NCBI GenBank assembly: GCA_902472555.1
Contig: CABROF010000012.1
Coordinates: forward strand, 1 to 39,450
Origin: UMGS1851 sp900555605
GTDB lineage: Bacteria; Bacillota; Clostridia; UBA1212; UBA1255
Length of the DNA: 39,450 nucleotides
Reading direction: 5' to 3'
Part shown: piece after piece, positions 16,147-24,846 of the stretch
How positions within the stretch are numbered: position 1 is the stretch's first letter
How the letters are laid out: the number at the start of each line of letters is the position of its first letter
The notes under the pieces: generated by a model
Told to the model about the DNA's origin: nothing
What the model saw: the letters and a program-made list of their open reading frames with translations, nothing else
Database searches by the model: none
Translations under genes and position numbers: made by a program

Positions 16147-17151
16147 ATGAAGATTAAACAGGAATATCATACGATATTCGGGTCAACGCAGATCAGTGAT
16201 CTGTTTTTTCGTGAGTATTTGCCGGATTTAGATCCGTTTTGTGTAAAAGTATATATTTATTGTCTTTATCTTGCTCATGTGGAGCCGGCTGAGTATACGC
16301 CGGAGTCTTTATCCGCGGCGCTGAGCATGGAACGGCAGCTGGTGGGAGACTGCTTGATCAAGCTTGAATGCGCTGGGCTGCTCTGTATGCGGGAGGGCAC
16401 GATTTACATAAACGATTTATGCAGGGCGGAAATTGAACGGAGCTACCGGCCCCGGTCTACCGGCCGGCCGGATGAACCGCTGACCGGCCCTGCCGATGTG
16501 CGGCGTCAGCAGGTACAGGTGAAAAAGGCGATCAGTGATCGTTTCTTTTCCGGCCAGATGCCGCCGTCCTGGTATAATGAAATCGACCTATGGTTCGAGC
16601 GGTACGGATTCAGTCCGGACGTCATGCTGCTGCTGTTTCAGCATTGCCATTCCAATAAAGTGATCACGAAGCCTTATGTGCGCAGAGTCGCGGAATCCTG
16701 GAATGAAAAGAATATCCGCACGGTGGATCAGCTGGAGGCATATTTAAAATCCTATGAGGAATATAAAAATTTAAGAAATACAGTTGTGAAGCGGCTGAAA
16801 TGGAAACGGAGCCTGAACGTATATGAAGAAGCCATCGTGGATAAATGGTTTTACCAATACCAATATACGATAGATATTATTGATATTGCACTGAAAAAGT
16901 CCGTGTCCAAATCCAATGCCACGCTGGCCTTATTTGACGGAATGATTACGGACTGGTATCGAAACGGTCTGCGGACACCGGAAGAAATTCAGCATTATGA
17001 AGAAGAAAGAAAGAAAAAATATGCCGGTGCCAGGGGCGGCGGTATTGCAGCGCAGACGGCGGTTCCGCAAAAAGGAAATTTTGAGGAACGTAAATATGAC
17101 GAAGCGTTTTTAGAAAGCTTTTATCAGGACGACAGCGGGGGAAAGAAATGA
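16147..17151 (+). CDS. DnaD/DnaB-like replication initiation protein
   Basis: A 334-residue protein related to DnaD and DnaB of Bacillus, which help load the replicative helicase at origins. The N-terminal part (about 1-100) reads as a winged helix that follows LDPFCVKVYIYCLYLA. The rest holds two helical DnaD/DnaB C-terminal-type domains, the second ending in the signature LFDGMITDWYRNGLRTPEEI. ATG 16147 has GGAGAGGG ten bases upstream; an in-frame TTG at 16120 precedes that site and is rejected. It overlaps the next gene, a DnaI-like loader, by four bases. That pairing matches the functional partnership known in Firmicutes. Confidence 0.9.
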   Translation: MKIKQEYHTIFGSTQISDLFFREYLPDLDPFCVKVYIYCLYLAHVEPAEYTPESLSAALSMERQLVGDCLIKLECAGLLCMREGTIYINDLCRAEIERSYRPRSTGRPDEPLTGPADVRRQQVQVKKAISDRFFSGQMPPSWYNEIDLWFERYGFSPDVMLLLFQHCHSNKVITKPYVRRVAESWNEKNIRTVDQLEAYLKSYEEYKNLRNTVVKRLKWKRSLNVYEEAIVDKWFYQYQYTIDIIDIALKKSVSKSNATLALFDGMITDWYRNGLRTPEEIQHYEEERKKKYAGARGGGIAAQTAVPQKGNFEERKYDEAFLESFYQDDSGGKK

Positions 17152-18200
17152 ACGGCGGAATCCACAGAGAGGTCGAAAAACAGCTGGAGGAAAAGCGCGC
17201 CCGGGCCTTGCAGCGCGGCGTACAGCGCAGAGAGGCGATCTATGCGGAGATCCCGGAGATTCGCCGCCTCGACCGCTGCGTTGATCAGGCGGGGATTTAT
17301 CTCGGATTTCTTGCCATGGGCCGTCCGTGCCCGAATACGGGTGCGTTTCCGGAGCTTCTGCAGATGGATCAGGCCGCGCTTGAGAATACGATGGAAGCTT
17401 GCGCGGCCCGCAAACGGCAGCTTCTGGTACAGCATGGATTTCCGGAGGATTATCTGACGGATCTGTACGACTGTCCGCTGTGCAGGGATCAGGGCTATGT
17501 GGTTGAAAATGGGGTCAGCCGGCGCTGCCGCTGTTATATACAAATACTGGTGGCGAAGCTGCGGGAGGCCTCCCATCTACAGGATACGGCGGGGCGGTTT
17601 GCGGATTTCCGGACCGACGTATATCCGGATATTCCGAACAAAGAAAAATACGGAATTGCTGCGGCGCCCCGGGTTCATATGCAGAATGTGCTGGAACGCT
17701 GCAGAAATTTTACAGAGCATTTTTATGAGGATGAAACGCACAATATGATTTTCATCGGCAATGCAGGACTAGGGAAGACTTTCTTGTGCAGCTGCATTTC
17801 TTCAGCACTTTTAGAAAGGGGCGTGCCGGTTTTATACTTTTCTGCGCCGGCGCTGTTTCGTGCGTTTTCTTTTTACGGGGGAACGGATTCGGAGGAAGGA
17901 GAAGCTGTGCGCGAATTGCGGAAAACGGCCATGTCCGTGGACCTGCTGATTATAGATGATCTCGGTACGGAAAAACAGACCGGCACGCGTTATTCGGAGC
18001 TGCTGGAGATTCTGGATACGCGGGCACGGGGGACCTGCCGCGCCGACGGCCGGAAGACCCTGCTGAGAACCATTATTTCTACAAATTTATCGCCGAAGAA
18101 TTTATTTACCTATTACGGAGAACGTGTGACCTCCAGGCTTCTCGGCGGATTTGACCTGATTCGTTTTGCCGGGGACGACGTCCGCCTGCGGCGAGAGTAA
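17148..18200 (+). CDS. DnaI/DnaC-like helicase loader ATPase
   Basis: A 350-residue AAA+ protein. The N-terminal region carries a cysteine cluster, C109-C112 (CPLC) and C127-C129 (CRC), like the zinc-binding N-domain of DnaI that contacts the helicase. The C-terminal ATPase has Walker A GNAGLGKT (204-211), Walker B LLIIDD (266-271) followed by LGTE, and the IISTNLSP sensor stretch. DnaI/DnaC proteins deliver the replicative helicase to DNA in an ATP-dependent way. The start codon overlaps the stop of the DnaD-like gene (ATGA), so the two are probably translationally coupled. No clear terminator follows. Confidence 0.92.
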   Translation: MNGGIHREVEKQLEEKRARALQRGVQRREAIYAEIPEIRRLDRCVDQAGIYLGFLAMGRPCPNTGAFPELLQMDQAALENTMEACAARKRQLLVQHGFPEDYLTDLYDCPLCRDQGYVVENGVSRRCRCYIQILVAKLREASHLQDTAGRFADFRTDVYPDIPNKEKYGIAAAPRVHMQNVLERCRNFTEHFYEDETHNMIFIGNAGLGKTFLCSCISSALLERGVPVLYFSAPALFRAFSFYGGTDSEEGEAVRELRKTAMSVDLLIIDDLGTEKQTGTRYSELLEILDTRARGTCRADGRKTLLRTIISTNLSPKNLFTYYGERVTSRLLGGFDLIRFAGDDVRLRRE

Positions 18201-18225
18201 AAATAATCAATTTCTATATTAATTT

Positions 18226-18261
18226 TTGACAGGTTGACAGAAGGCGCGGAGCCGATATAAT
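18226..18261 (+). promoter_or_regulatory. Consensus promoter for the beta-helix gene pair
   Basis: Two TTGACA boxes (18226-18231 and 18234-18239) precede a perfect TATAAT (18256-18261). The second box has a 16-base spacer and is the likely -35. The leader to the ATG at 18428 would be about 160 bases, long enough to hold regulation, but I see no recognisable riboswitch in it. Confidence 0.8.
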
Positions 18262-18427
18262 AAATTTGATGATCAATCCTGCGGCAGCGTATTTTTGCAT
18301 ATATGACGGAAATTGCATTTTCAGCTGCAGGTCCTGCGGGAATTTGTTCTAAGCGGCTGAAAGCCCGGAAATTCGGCAGAGCCGGAGCCGATCAAATTCC
18401 AAATTTCGAAAAGGAATGGAGATTGAT

Positions 18428-19753
18428 ATGAAAAAATCAAAGTTATGGTTTTTGTCTGTTCTTATCCTGCTGCCGGCGCTGCTGCTTTGCAGCTGCCACA
18501 AAGAATCCGGAGATTCGCCCGCACCGCTGCCAACCGTAGGCGGCGCAGATGATTCCGGCGCTTCCTCTACGCCGGGAATTCAGGAGCAGAGCCCGTATTC
18601 TGCTGATACCAAAGTTTTCAATGTAATATCCTTTGGGGCAAAAGGAGACGGCAGAGCCAATGATGCGGATGCCATTGAAGAGGCCATCGCCGCTGCGGTT
18701 CGTGCCGGCGGCGGTACCGTGTATTTTCCGTCCGGCACGTATAAGATGGAGCGTTCTCTGGTAATTGCCTCGGACCAAAAGGTTTCGCTGACGCTGCTTG
18801 GAGAAACGGGAAGAATTTCAAACAGTATGATCACCTCAGGCAGAAATGTGGACGGAAGTCTGATTGAGATCCGTATGCCGGGAGTAGCGCTTGCTTATCT
18901 ATCGCTGTGCAATCAGGCCCAAACAGGGAATGTACTGCATTTTTCCGGAACCGATGCGAAGGCATCATATTGTTCTTTTTCCGGTACAGCTGCGGCAAAC
19001 GACGATCCGCTGATTTTGGTAAGCGGTTCCCGAAATACGATATACAACTGCGGCTTTAACCCGCCGACGCCCACTGTCCACGCCATCCGTTTTACGAAAT
19101 ACGCCGATAAAGAGGCAAAGGATAATGCAGTAACGAATTGTCATTGGGGAGGAGAGCGCAATGCCGTACTTGTCGACTCAGAGGATCCCAGCGGATGTCA
19201 GGAGAATCTTACGATTGCCGAAAATGTTTTCCTGAATTATTCGGAAACGCAGACAGATATCAGAGCGGTAAAGGGCTGTGTGATCAAAAATAATATGTAT
19301 GACCAAGGCGCGCTGTACTGCATGTACTTCAAGCCTGAGGGCGTCGGAATCAGCGGTATGGAGGTATATGATAATTATATCGCAGCAGCGTATCAATACA
19401 GTGGGGAAACAAAATCCGTGGCGATTCTGATGGATGACGCCGGCGGCGGCCGCCTGGAGCACGTTTCGTTCACTTATAATTTTATCGGCTTCAGCGGCCG
19501 CGGGATTGTTGTGCCCAGCGACGCGTTTTCTAATATTACGATTGCCTATAATCAGATCGGCGGAATGGCGCAGATGGGAATCGAAATGCCGGTTTCCAAT
19601 AATAACACGATTCGGTACAATACCTTCGGCGGACTGCCTGTGACAATCAAAATTAACGAAGTAAAAGGAACAAATGTCATACAGTACAATACGGCAAATC
19701 GGGGTACCCTTCAAATTCCGTCCGCGTTTTTAAAGGATAACTTTGAACGCTGA
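18428..19753 (+). CDS. Beta-helix (pectate-lyase-3-like) surface lipoprotein (paralogue 1)
   Basis: The 441-residue product has a signal peptide ending in a lipobox (LLLCSC, lipidated Cys probable), followed by a Ser/Pro/Gly linker. The body begins with FNVISFGAKGDGRANDADAI and TVYFPSGTYKM, the opening of the pectate-lyase-3/GH28-like right-handed beta-helix. It continues with repeated Asn-rich coils (VYDNYIAAAY, FTYNFIGFSGRGI, ITIAYNQIGG, NNTIRYNTFGG). I cannot identify catalytic residues, so it may bind rather than cleave polysaccharide. ATG 18428 with GGAG six bases upstream is preferred to ATG 18416, whose site is too close. A paralogue follows directly. Confidence 0.85.
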   Translation: MKKSKLWFLSVLILLPALLLCSCHKESGDSPAPLPTVGGADDSGASSTPGIQEQSPYSADTKVFNVISFGAKGDGRANDADAIEEAIAAAVRAGGGTVYFPSGTYKMERSLVIASDQKVSLTLLGETGRISNSMITSGRNVDGSLIEIRMPGVALAYLSLCNQAQTGNVLHFSGTDAKASYCSFSGTAAANDDPLILVSGSRNTIYNCGFNPPTPTVHAIRFTKYADKEAKDNAVTNCHWGGERNAVLVDSEDPSGCQENLTIAENVFLNYSETQTDIRAVKGCVIKNNMYDQGALYCMYFKPEGVGISGMEVYDNYIAAAYQYSGETKSVAILMDDAGGGRLEHVSFTYNFIGFSGRGIVVPSDAFSNITIAYNQIGGMAQMGIEMPVSNNNTIRYNTFGGLPVTIKINEVKGTNVIQYNTANRGTLQIPSAFLKDNFER

Positions 19754-19827
19754 CTGTATACAGAGCGGCCTGTCCGGCGGCAGTCCGCTTTGCCATCTGG
19801 ACGCACGCCGGAGAAACGGAGAATATT

Positions 19828-21318
19828 ATGGACCAGAAAAAAACAAAAGTTTTGATAATATCCATTATATCAACTGCAGCGGTCATCATCGGAGCGTGTA
19901 TGATTTATATTTTTGCGGCGTCAAAGCCTGCGGCAAAACCGTCTGACGCAGTGGTGAATCTGCCGTCTGACGCGCCGCTGTCCCCGACTGGAGAGGAAAA
20001 CGACGCAAATCAAACGACGAAGCCATTACCGGAGGAAACGATGGACGAACAGCAGAATCATACGATACAGCCTTTGCCGGAACAGTCTGCCGGCGGGCAG
20101 CAGAATCAGACGGCTCCGCCTTCGGAGACGGGCGCTGGCTCCAGCACCGTTACGCCGGAGGGCGTGCAGCTTGTTACCATTGAAAGCATTGCGGATGAAA
20201 AAATCTATAATGTACGTTCCTACGGCGCGAAGGGAGACGGCGCTGCGGACGATACAGAAGCGATCCGGGCCGCGCTTGATGCGGCGTACAAAGCCGGAAA
20301 GGCAGTGGTATATTTTCCTTCCGGGACCTACAGGATCACAGATACGATCACGCTTGCCCGGAACGACGGTAAAATATTGGCCATGAAGGGAAATACGAAT
20401 ACGCGGATCGTCGGAGCGCTTGATCAGGATATGTTTGTCGTTGAAATGAAGTATAACTTCTTTGTATCCAATATCCGATTTGAGCATCAGGGGACAAAAG
20501 GCAAGATTTTTGACGCGCTGTTTTTGGTCGCTTCCAACTGCAGTTTTGCAAATGCCGAGGAAAATCAGAGCTCGATTGTCCGTTTTGCCGGATCGAACTG
20601 CAAGATTGAGCATTGTACCTTTACAGGCAGCAATAAAACCGCATATGCGCTGGAGTACTCTAAACGTGAGGTTGCCGGCGAATCTCAGATCTCAATCAAC
20701 GATTATATCGTATCAAATGTGTTTCAGGGGACAGGAAGAGGCATTCTTGTCAATACAACAGAGCTCAATACGCGCGTCGAGGGACTCAAAATCGGCGGAA
20801 ACCATTTTTCCAATACCGGTTCCGAGCAGGTTACCATTGAAACCATTCTGCATTGTGACGTATACAATAATGTCATGGAGGGCTCCCGCGACACCGCGGT
20901 TCTGATCCGTTCGAGAGGGCTGGCGGTTGACGGGCTGTTTGTTTATAATAATACCATCAGCGCCGGGGAGGCCTGTATTAAGGTCGCAGATACCAACAGC
21001 GGCGTAATCACGGTCAGCAATAACACGCTTTCAGATTCGCCCTACGGATTTTATATGATTTCACAGCAGTCTCAGACGCTGGGGATTTTCCAGAATCGGT
21101 TTAACGGAATGACAAAAGCAGGTGTTTATCTCTGGCCGAAGGGTTCGTCTACCATGGTGAGTGAAAATGCTTTTTCCGATATGAGCAATGTAACTGCCGT
21201 CAGAATCATCTCGCCCCAGGACGGATTTGTGGTGGTCGCGGATAATGTACTCGGCGGAGCGCTGACAGATATTCAGACAGACACTGCGGCCAAAAGCGTG
21301 GTGACGAATAACCGATAA
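19828..21318 (+). CDS. Beta-helix (pectate-lyase-3-like) membrane-anchored protein (paralogue 2)
   Basis: The 496-residue paralogue of the preceding gene. It is anchored by an N-terminal membrane helix (about residues 6-30) rather than a lipobox. A low-complexity linker of about 95 residues follows, with imperfect repeats of the form PLPEE or PLPEQ then QQNxT. The beta-helix domain starts YNVRSYGAKGDGAADDTEAI and has AVVYFPSGTYRI. Repeated coils such as VYNNVMEG, VYNNTISAGE and VSNNTLSDS continue to the end. No catalytic residues are evident. The ATG has GGAGAA upstream, and the 74-base gap suggests co-transcription with the lipoprotein. Pectin-, rhamnogalacturonan- or phage-tailspike-like polysaccharide contact is possible for this fold but unproven. 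Confidence 0.83.
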   Translation: MDQKKTKVLIISIISTAAVIIGACMIYIFAASKPAAKPSDAVVNLPSDAPLSPTGEENDANQTTKPLPEETMDEQQNHTIQPLPEQSAGGQQNQTAPPSETGAGSSTVTPEGVQLVTIESIADEKIYNVRSYGAKGDGAADDTEAIRAALDAAYKAGKAVVYFPSGTYRITDTITLARNDGKILAMKGNTNTRIVGALDQDMFVVEMKYNFFVSNIRFEHQGTKGKIFDALFLVASNCSFANAEENQSSIVRFAGSNCKIEHCTFTGSNKTAYALEYSKREVAGESQISINDYIVSNVFQGTGRGILVNTTELNTRVEGLKIGGNHFSNTGSEQVTIETILHCDVYNNVMEGSRDTAVLIRSRGLAVDGLFVYNNTISAGEACIKVADTNSGVITVSNNTLSDSPYGFYMISQQSQTLGIFQNRFNGMTKAGVYLWPKGSSTMVSENAFSDMSNVTAVRIISPQDGFVVVADNVLGGALTDIQTDTAAKSVVTNNR

Positions 21319-21347
21319 AGTAGAAATGATAAGATTTAAAAATGAAT

Positions 21348-21392
21348 AAAAGCACCCGGAGGACAGAATGAATCCTCCGGGTGCTTTTTACT
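21348..21392. terminator. Strong bidirectional terminator between converging genes
   Basis: A 15-base-pair perfect stem has its 5' arm at about 21350-21364 and its 3' arm at 21372-21386, with the loop CAGAATG or similar. It is flanked by A-rich DNA on the left and TTTTTA on the right. It serves the beta-helix genes on the + strand and probably also the SPFH gene on the minus strand. Confidence 0.9.
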
Positions 21393-21443
21393 TTTCACTA
21401 TTTTGCAAGGTTTTGACTGCACTGAATCTTGCTTTGCATGCCA

Positions 21444-22379
21444 TTATTTTTTTGCTTCTGCGATCTCGCTGACGCTCGTTACCAGACCCGCGAGAGACTG
21501 GATTTCACTTGGTATAATAATCTTTGTAGACTGGCCGTCTGCTGCTTTTTCAAACGCCTCTAATTTTTTCAGCGTAAGATAACCGTCCCGCGGCTGCGCC
21601 TCGTTGATCATCCTTATGGACTCGGCCTGCGCGCGCTGTATCGAAAGAATCGCCTGTGCCTCACCCTCAGCCTCTCTGATTTTTGCTTCTTTGATTGCTT
21701 CGGCTTTCAGAATTGCTGCTTGCTTTTCGCCCTCCGCAGCCAAGATCTGACTCTCCTTCTGTCCCTGGGCGACCAGAATTTTACTGGCTTTTTCACCCTC
21801 TGCACGAAGAATTTCTTCACGCCGCTGCCGTTCTGCCTTCATCTGCTTTTCCATTGCATCCTGAATTTCTGCCGGAGGTATAATATTTTTCAGCTCTACG
21901 CGGTTTACTTTAATCCCCCAGGGATCTGTTGCTTCGTCCAGAATGACACGAATTTTTGCATTGATGATATCTCGGGAGGTTAAGGTGTGATCAAGTTCCA
22001 TCTCACCGATGATATTACGCAGGGTGGTAGCAGATAGATTCTCAATTGCGGAAAGCGGTTTTTCCACGCCATAGGTGTACATTTTGGAATCTGTGATCTG
22101 AAAAAAGACCACGGTATCGATTTGCATGGTAACGTTATCCTTTGTAATCACAGGCTGCGGCGGAAAATCAACGACCTGTTCTTTCAGTGAGACGATTTTT
22201 GCAATCCGATCTATAATCGGAATTTTAAAATGCATGCCTGTCTGCCATGTAGTTTTATACACGCCCAGCCGTTCCAAAACATAAGTTTTTGACTGTGGAA
22301 CAATTTTGATATTTGCGACGATGATTGCAATCACCGCAATTACCAATCCGATAATAAAATAACCTTCCCAGCCCATCAT
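21444..22379 (-). CDS. SPFH/band-7 membrane protein (stomatin/QmcA-like)
   Basis: A 311-residue membrane scaffold protein. An N-terminal membrane helix (about 7-24) is followed by the band-7 domain (VLERLGVYKTTWQTGMHFKI, VVDFPPQPVITKDNVTMQID). A long charged coiled coil comes next, with AEGE repeats (LRAEGEKASKILVAQGQKES, EAKIREAEGEAQAIL). Proteins of this type oligomerise into rings and organise membrane domains or quality-control proteases. Its start overlaps the stop of the upstream nfeD gene by three to four bases, the classic NfeD-SPFH pairing. That supports the assignment and suggests the two products act together. Confidence 0.93.
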   Translation of the reverse strand: MMGWEGYFIIGLVIAVIAIIVANIKIVPQSKTYVLERLGVYKTTWQTGMHFKIPIIDRIAKIVSLKEQVVDFPPQPVITKDNVTMQIDTVVFFQITDSKMYTYGVEKPLSAIENLSATTLRNIIGEMELDHTLTSRDIINAKIRVILDEATDPWGIKVNRVELKNIIPPAEIQDAMEKQMKAERQRREEILRAEGEKASKILVAQGQKESQILAAEGEKQAAILKAEAIKEAKIREAEGEAQAILSIQRAQAESIRMINEAQPRDGYLTLKKLEAFEKAADGQSTKIIIPSEIQSLAGLVTSVSEIAEAKK

Positions 22380-22846
22380 TCATCCGTCCTTTCTATATCT
22401 GCCTTATTCTGATTTTCCAAAGCGGAAACAATTAATTTTACGCCTTGGATCTCTTCTATTATAACCATTGTCCCTTCTGTGATCGGTCTGCCGTCTTTTG
22501 AACGCGCGGACCAGACTGCGCCTTTGATCCGGACCTGCCCCTTTTCTTCGACATTATCAATATCTGCAATTACAAGGGCCTGCTGACCGATGCAGCGGTC
22601 TGCGTTTGTCGGCTGTATATTCCGAACCATAAATTTTTTAACAAGCGGCCGCGTCGCAATCAGCGCAATGAGCGAGACTGCAACGAAGACGATCAGCTGC
22701 AGCCAGAATGGGGCACCTGCCATCACGGCAAAGAATGCGCACAGCGCGCCCAGTGCGAACCAGACCGTCACCAGCTGCACGGTCAGCAGTTCTATTGTAA
22801 TCAATACAATAATTGCCGCACCCCAGAAGATGTACATCTCATTCAT
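22376..22846 (-). CDS. NfeD-like membrane protein
   Basis: A 156-residue short NfeD. The N-terminal half has membrane helices from about 4 to 66 (IFWGAAIIVLITIELL, VWFALGALCAFFAVMAG and WLQLIVFVAVSLIALIA). The C-terminal half is a small OB-fold beta-barrel with the family blocks CIGQQALVIADID and GQVRIKGAVWSARS. The serine-protease domain of long NfeD proteins is absent, as usual for the short type. ATG 22846 is chosen; GGAGG lies 13 bases upstream of it, and an ATG at 22858 is only one base from that site. The frame is open further upstream but without a ribosome site. It partners the SPFH gene. Confidence 0.88.
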   Translation of the reverse strand: MNEMYIFWGAAIIVLITIELLTVQLVTVWFALGALCAFFAVMAGAPFWLQLIVFVAVSLIALIATRPLVKKFMVRNIQPTNADRCIGQQALVIADIDNVEEKGQVRIKGAVWSARSKDGRPITEGTMVIIEEIQGVKLIVSALENQNKADIERTDE

Positions 22847-22964
22847 ATTATTTACCATGCCTCCACAGTATGAGGGCTTCCTTTCTTCGGAATCCATGCG
22901 CCGGAGGCAGCTTCCGCCGCCTCGGGAGCGCAGACCGAAATAATCATGTATCTTTCCGACTACC

Positions 22965-22993
22965 TTTATAACATAGATTTTCGCTGAATACAA
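22965..22993 (-). promoter_or_regulatory. Promoter of the nfeD-SPFH pair
   Basis: On the minus strand TTGTAT (22993-22988), 17 bases, then TATAAA (22970-22965). The leader of about 110 bases contains a GAGGC/GCCTC stem-loop. The promoter faces away from the rimP promoter, with 73 bases between the two -35 elements. Confidence 0.6.
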
Positions 22994-23066
22994 CTGCTTT
23001 GTATGGGTACGGCAGAGCTGTGCGCCGAAATGTGCGCCGCGCTGTGCCGGTGTTTTCAAAAAAAGA

Positions 23067-23095
23067 TTGACAGAATGGCAGACAGTGTGTATACT
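23067..23095 (+). promoter_or_regulatory. Promoter of the rimP-nusA-infB operon
   Basis: A perfect TTGACA (23067-23072), 17 bases, then TATACT (23090-23095). This is the only strong promoter seen before rimP and presumably drives the long operon that follows. Confidence 0.8.
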
Positions 23096-23128
23096 GGTCA
23101 AGTGTTACTATATTTAGTGGCAGAGGCG

Positions 23129-23156
23129 AGAGTGGGTGATTCCCACTCTTTCGTTT
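23129..23156 (+). promoter_or_regulatory. Terminator-like leader hairpin (attenuator) before rimP
   Basis: AGAGTGGG (23129-23136) pairs perfectly with CCCACTCT (23142-23149) around the loop TGATT, and TTCGTTTT follows. It lies about 27 bases into the predicted transcript and 42 before the rimP start. The shape is that of an intrinsic terminator, so it may set operon readthrough. NusA is encoded downstream, and feedback by NusA is a reasonable but untested idea. Confidence 0.6.
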
Positions 23157-23197
23157 TGAAAAGGGTTCTTTATTTTATCCCGGAGGAGATGAGCAGA

Positions 23198-23653
23198 ATG
23201 CGGATTGCGCAGACGGTGCGGGAAATCACGGAACCGCTGATTGAACAGCTGGGGATGGAACTGATTGATGTGGAATATGTAAAGGAAGGAACAAAATGGT
23301 TTTTGCGGCTGTATATCGACAAGCCGGGGGGGATTTCTCTGGATGACTGTCAGCTTGTCAGCGAGCAGGTCGGCGAGGCGATTGACCGTGCGGACCCGAT
23401 TCAGGGGGCATATATATTTGAAGTGTCTTCTCCCGGACTTGACCGGCCGCTGAAAACGGACCGGGATTTTATCCGATATCAGGGAGAATATACGGAAGTG
23501 GGACTTTACGTGCCCCGGGACGGACGAAAGCAGTTCTTCGGCAATTTAGTCGGCCGGCAGGACGGAAGAATTATAATTGAAACCGAAGACGGGGTACGGA
23601 CGGAATTTGAGGAAAAGGACGTTTCTGTTGTAAAACGTGCGATTAAATGGTAA
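23198..23653 (+). CDS. rimP: Ribosome maturation factor RimP
   Basis: A 151-residue cytoplasmic factor needed for assembly of the 30S ribosomal subunit. It shows the family blocks ELIDVEYVKEG, LRLYIDKPGGISLDDC, YIFEVSSPGLDRPLKTDRDF and the C-terminal small barrel (FFGNLVGRQDGRIIIETEDG). The length is normal. ATG 23198 lies nine bases after GGAGGAG; an in-frame ATG at 23189 touches that site and is rejected, as is the open frame back to 23003, which contains the promoter and leader. It is the first gene of the operon, 32 bases before nusA. Confidence 0.94.
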   Translation: MRIAQTVREITEPLIEQLGMELIDVEYVKEGTKWFLRLYIDKPGGISLDDCQLVSEQVGEAIDRADPIQGAYIFEVSSPGLDRPLKTDRDFIRYQGEYTEVGLYVPRDGRKQFFGNLVGRQDGRIIIETEDGVRTEFEEKDVSVVKRAIKW

Positions 23654-23685
23654 CAGGCTAAATACGATGGAGGTTATGAACGGAC

Positions 23686-24846
23686 ATGAGCGCGGAATTA
23701 CTGTACGCATTGAATGAGCTTGAAAAAGAAAGAGGCGTGGATAAGGAAATTATTATCAGCGCAATTGAGGAAGCACTGAACGCTTCATACGGAAAAACAG
23801 AAGAGGATGCCAATACGCGGGTGGAGTTCAACCGCGAAACAGGCGAGATCAGAGTTTTTGCGCAGAAAGAGGTTGTAGAAGAGGTCACGGATGAAAACAG
23901 CGAGCTGTCCTTGGCAGAGGCCAGAAAAATCGATCCTGAATTTGATTTGGGGGACATTGCGGAATTTGAGATTACTCCGAAAAATTTCGGAAGAATCGCC
24001 GCACAGAAGGCTAAACAGATCATTATACAAAAAATACGTGAAGAAGAACGGAACATGATCTATGAGCAGTATGTGACAAAGGAAAAGGATGTTGTCACCG
24101 GTACAATCCAGCGGATCGAGGTCAAAGAACATAAAGACGGTACAAAAGAACGGATCATACATGTGGACTTAGGACGGATTGAGGGCATTATGCTTCCGTC
24201 AGAGCAGGTGCCGGGCGAGCAGTATAAGGTATATGACAGGATCAAGGCATATGTGCTGGAGGTAAAGGAAAAAAGTGCAAAGAGCAAAGAGCCCTGTGTC
24301 ATGATCTCCAGGAGCCATCCGGGGCTGGTAAAACGGCTGTTTGAATTGGAGGTACCGGAGATTCATGACGGAATCGTGGAAATCAAGGGAATTGCCAGGG
24401 AACCGGGCTCCAGAACGAAGATGTCTGTATATTCGCATGATGAGAATATTGAGCCGGTAGGCGCATGCGTCGGACAAAAGGGACTGCGCGTACAGGTTAT
24501 TGTAGATGAGCTGCGGGGAGAACGCATTGATATTATCAAATGGTGCCCGTCAGCAGATGATTTAATTGCAAACAGTCTCAGCCCTGCGAAGGCAGTTCGG
24601 GTGTTTGTGGATGATGCGGAAAAGAGCGCTACGGCAATCGTGCCGGACAGTCAGTTGTCGCTGGCCATCGGACGCGAAGGGCAGAACGTCCGGCTGGCGG
24701 CAAAGCTGACCGGCTGGAAGATCGATATTAAGAGCGAGTCGCAGGTTCGTGCCAGTGTGGAAGAAGAGCTGTTCCATTCGGAAGGAACCTATTCTGACGA
24801 GAAGGCTTTTGATGACGGCCCGGACAATATGGAGTTGATGGAATGA
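23686..24846 (+). CDS. nusA: Transcription termination/antitermination factor NusA
   Basis: A 386-residue RNA-polymerase-binding protein that modulates pausing, termination and antitermination. In order it has the N-terminal polymerase-binding domain (about 1-125; IISAIEEALNASYGK, GRIAAQKAKQIIIQKIREEE), the S1 domain (VTGTIQRIEV, MLPSEQVPGE) and two KH domains (VGACVGQKGLRVQVIVDEL and LAIGREGQNVRLAAKLTGW). It ends with a short acidic tail. The length is typical of Firmicutes NusA, which lacks the C-terminal acidic repeats of E. coli. It overlaps rnpM by four bases. Confidence 0.97.
   Translation: MSAELLYALNELEKERGVDKEIIISAIEEALNASYGKTEEDANTRVEFNRETGEIRVFAQKEVVEEVTDENSELSLAEARKIDPEFDLGDIAEFEITPKNFGRIAAQKAKQIIIQKIREEERNMIYEQYVTKEKDVVTGTIQRIEVKEHKDGTKERIIHVDLGRIEGIMLPSEQVPGEQYKVYDRIKAYVLEVKEKSAKSKEPCVMISRSHPGLVKRLFELEVPEIHDGIVEIKGIAREPGSRTKMSVYSHDENIEPVGACVGQKGLRVQVIVDELRGERIDIIKWCPSADDLIANSLSPAKAVRVFVDDAEKSATAIVPDSQLSLAIGREGQNVRLAAKLTGWKIDIKSESQVRASVEEELFHSEGTYSDEKAFDDGPDNMELME

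Noticed and set aside
18262..18427. Riboswitch in the long leader of the beta-helix pair
   Set aside because: The leader is long enough, but I could not recognise any known aptamer pattern or terminator fold in it.
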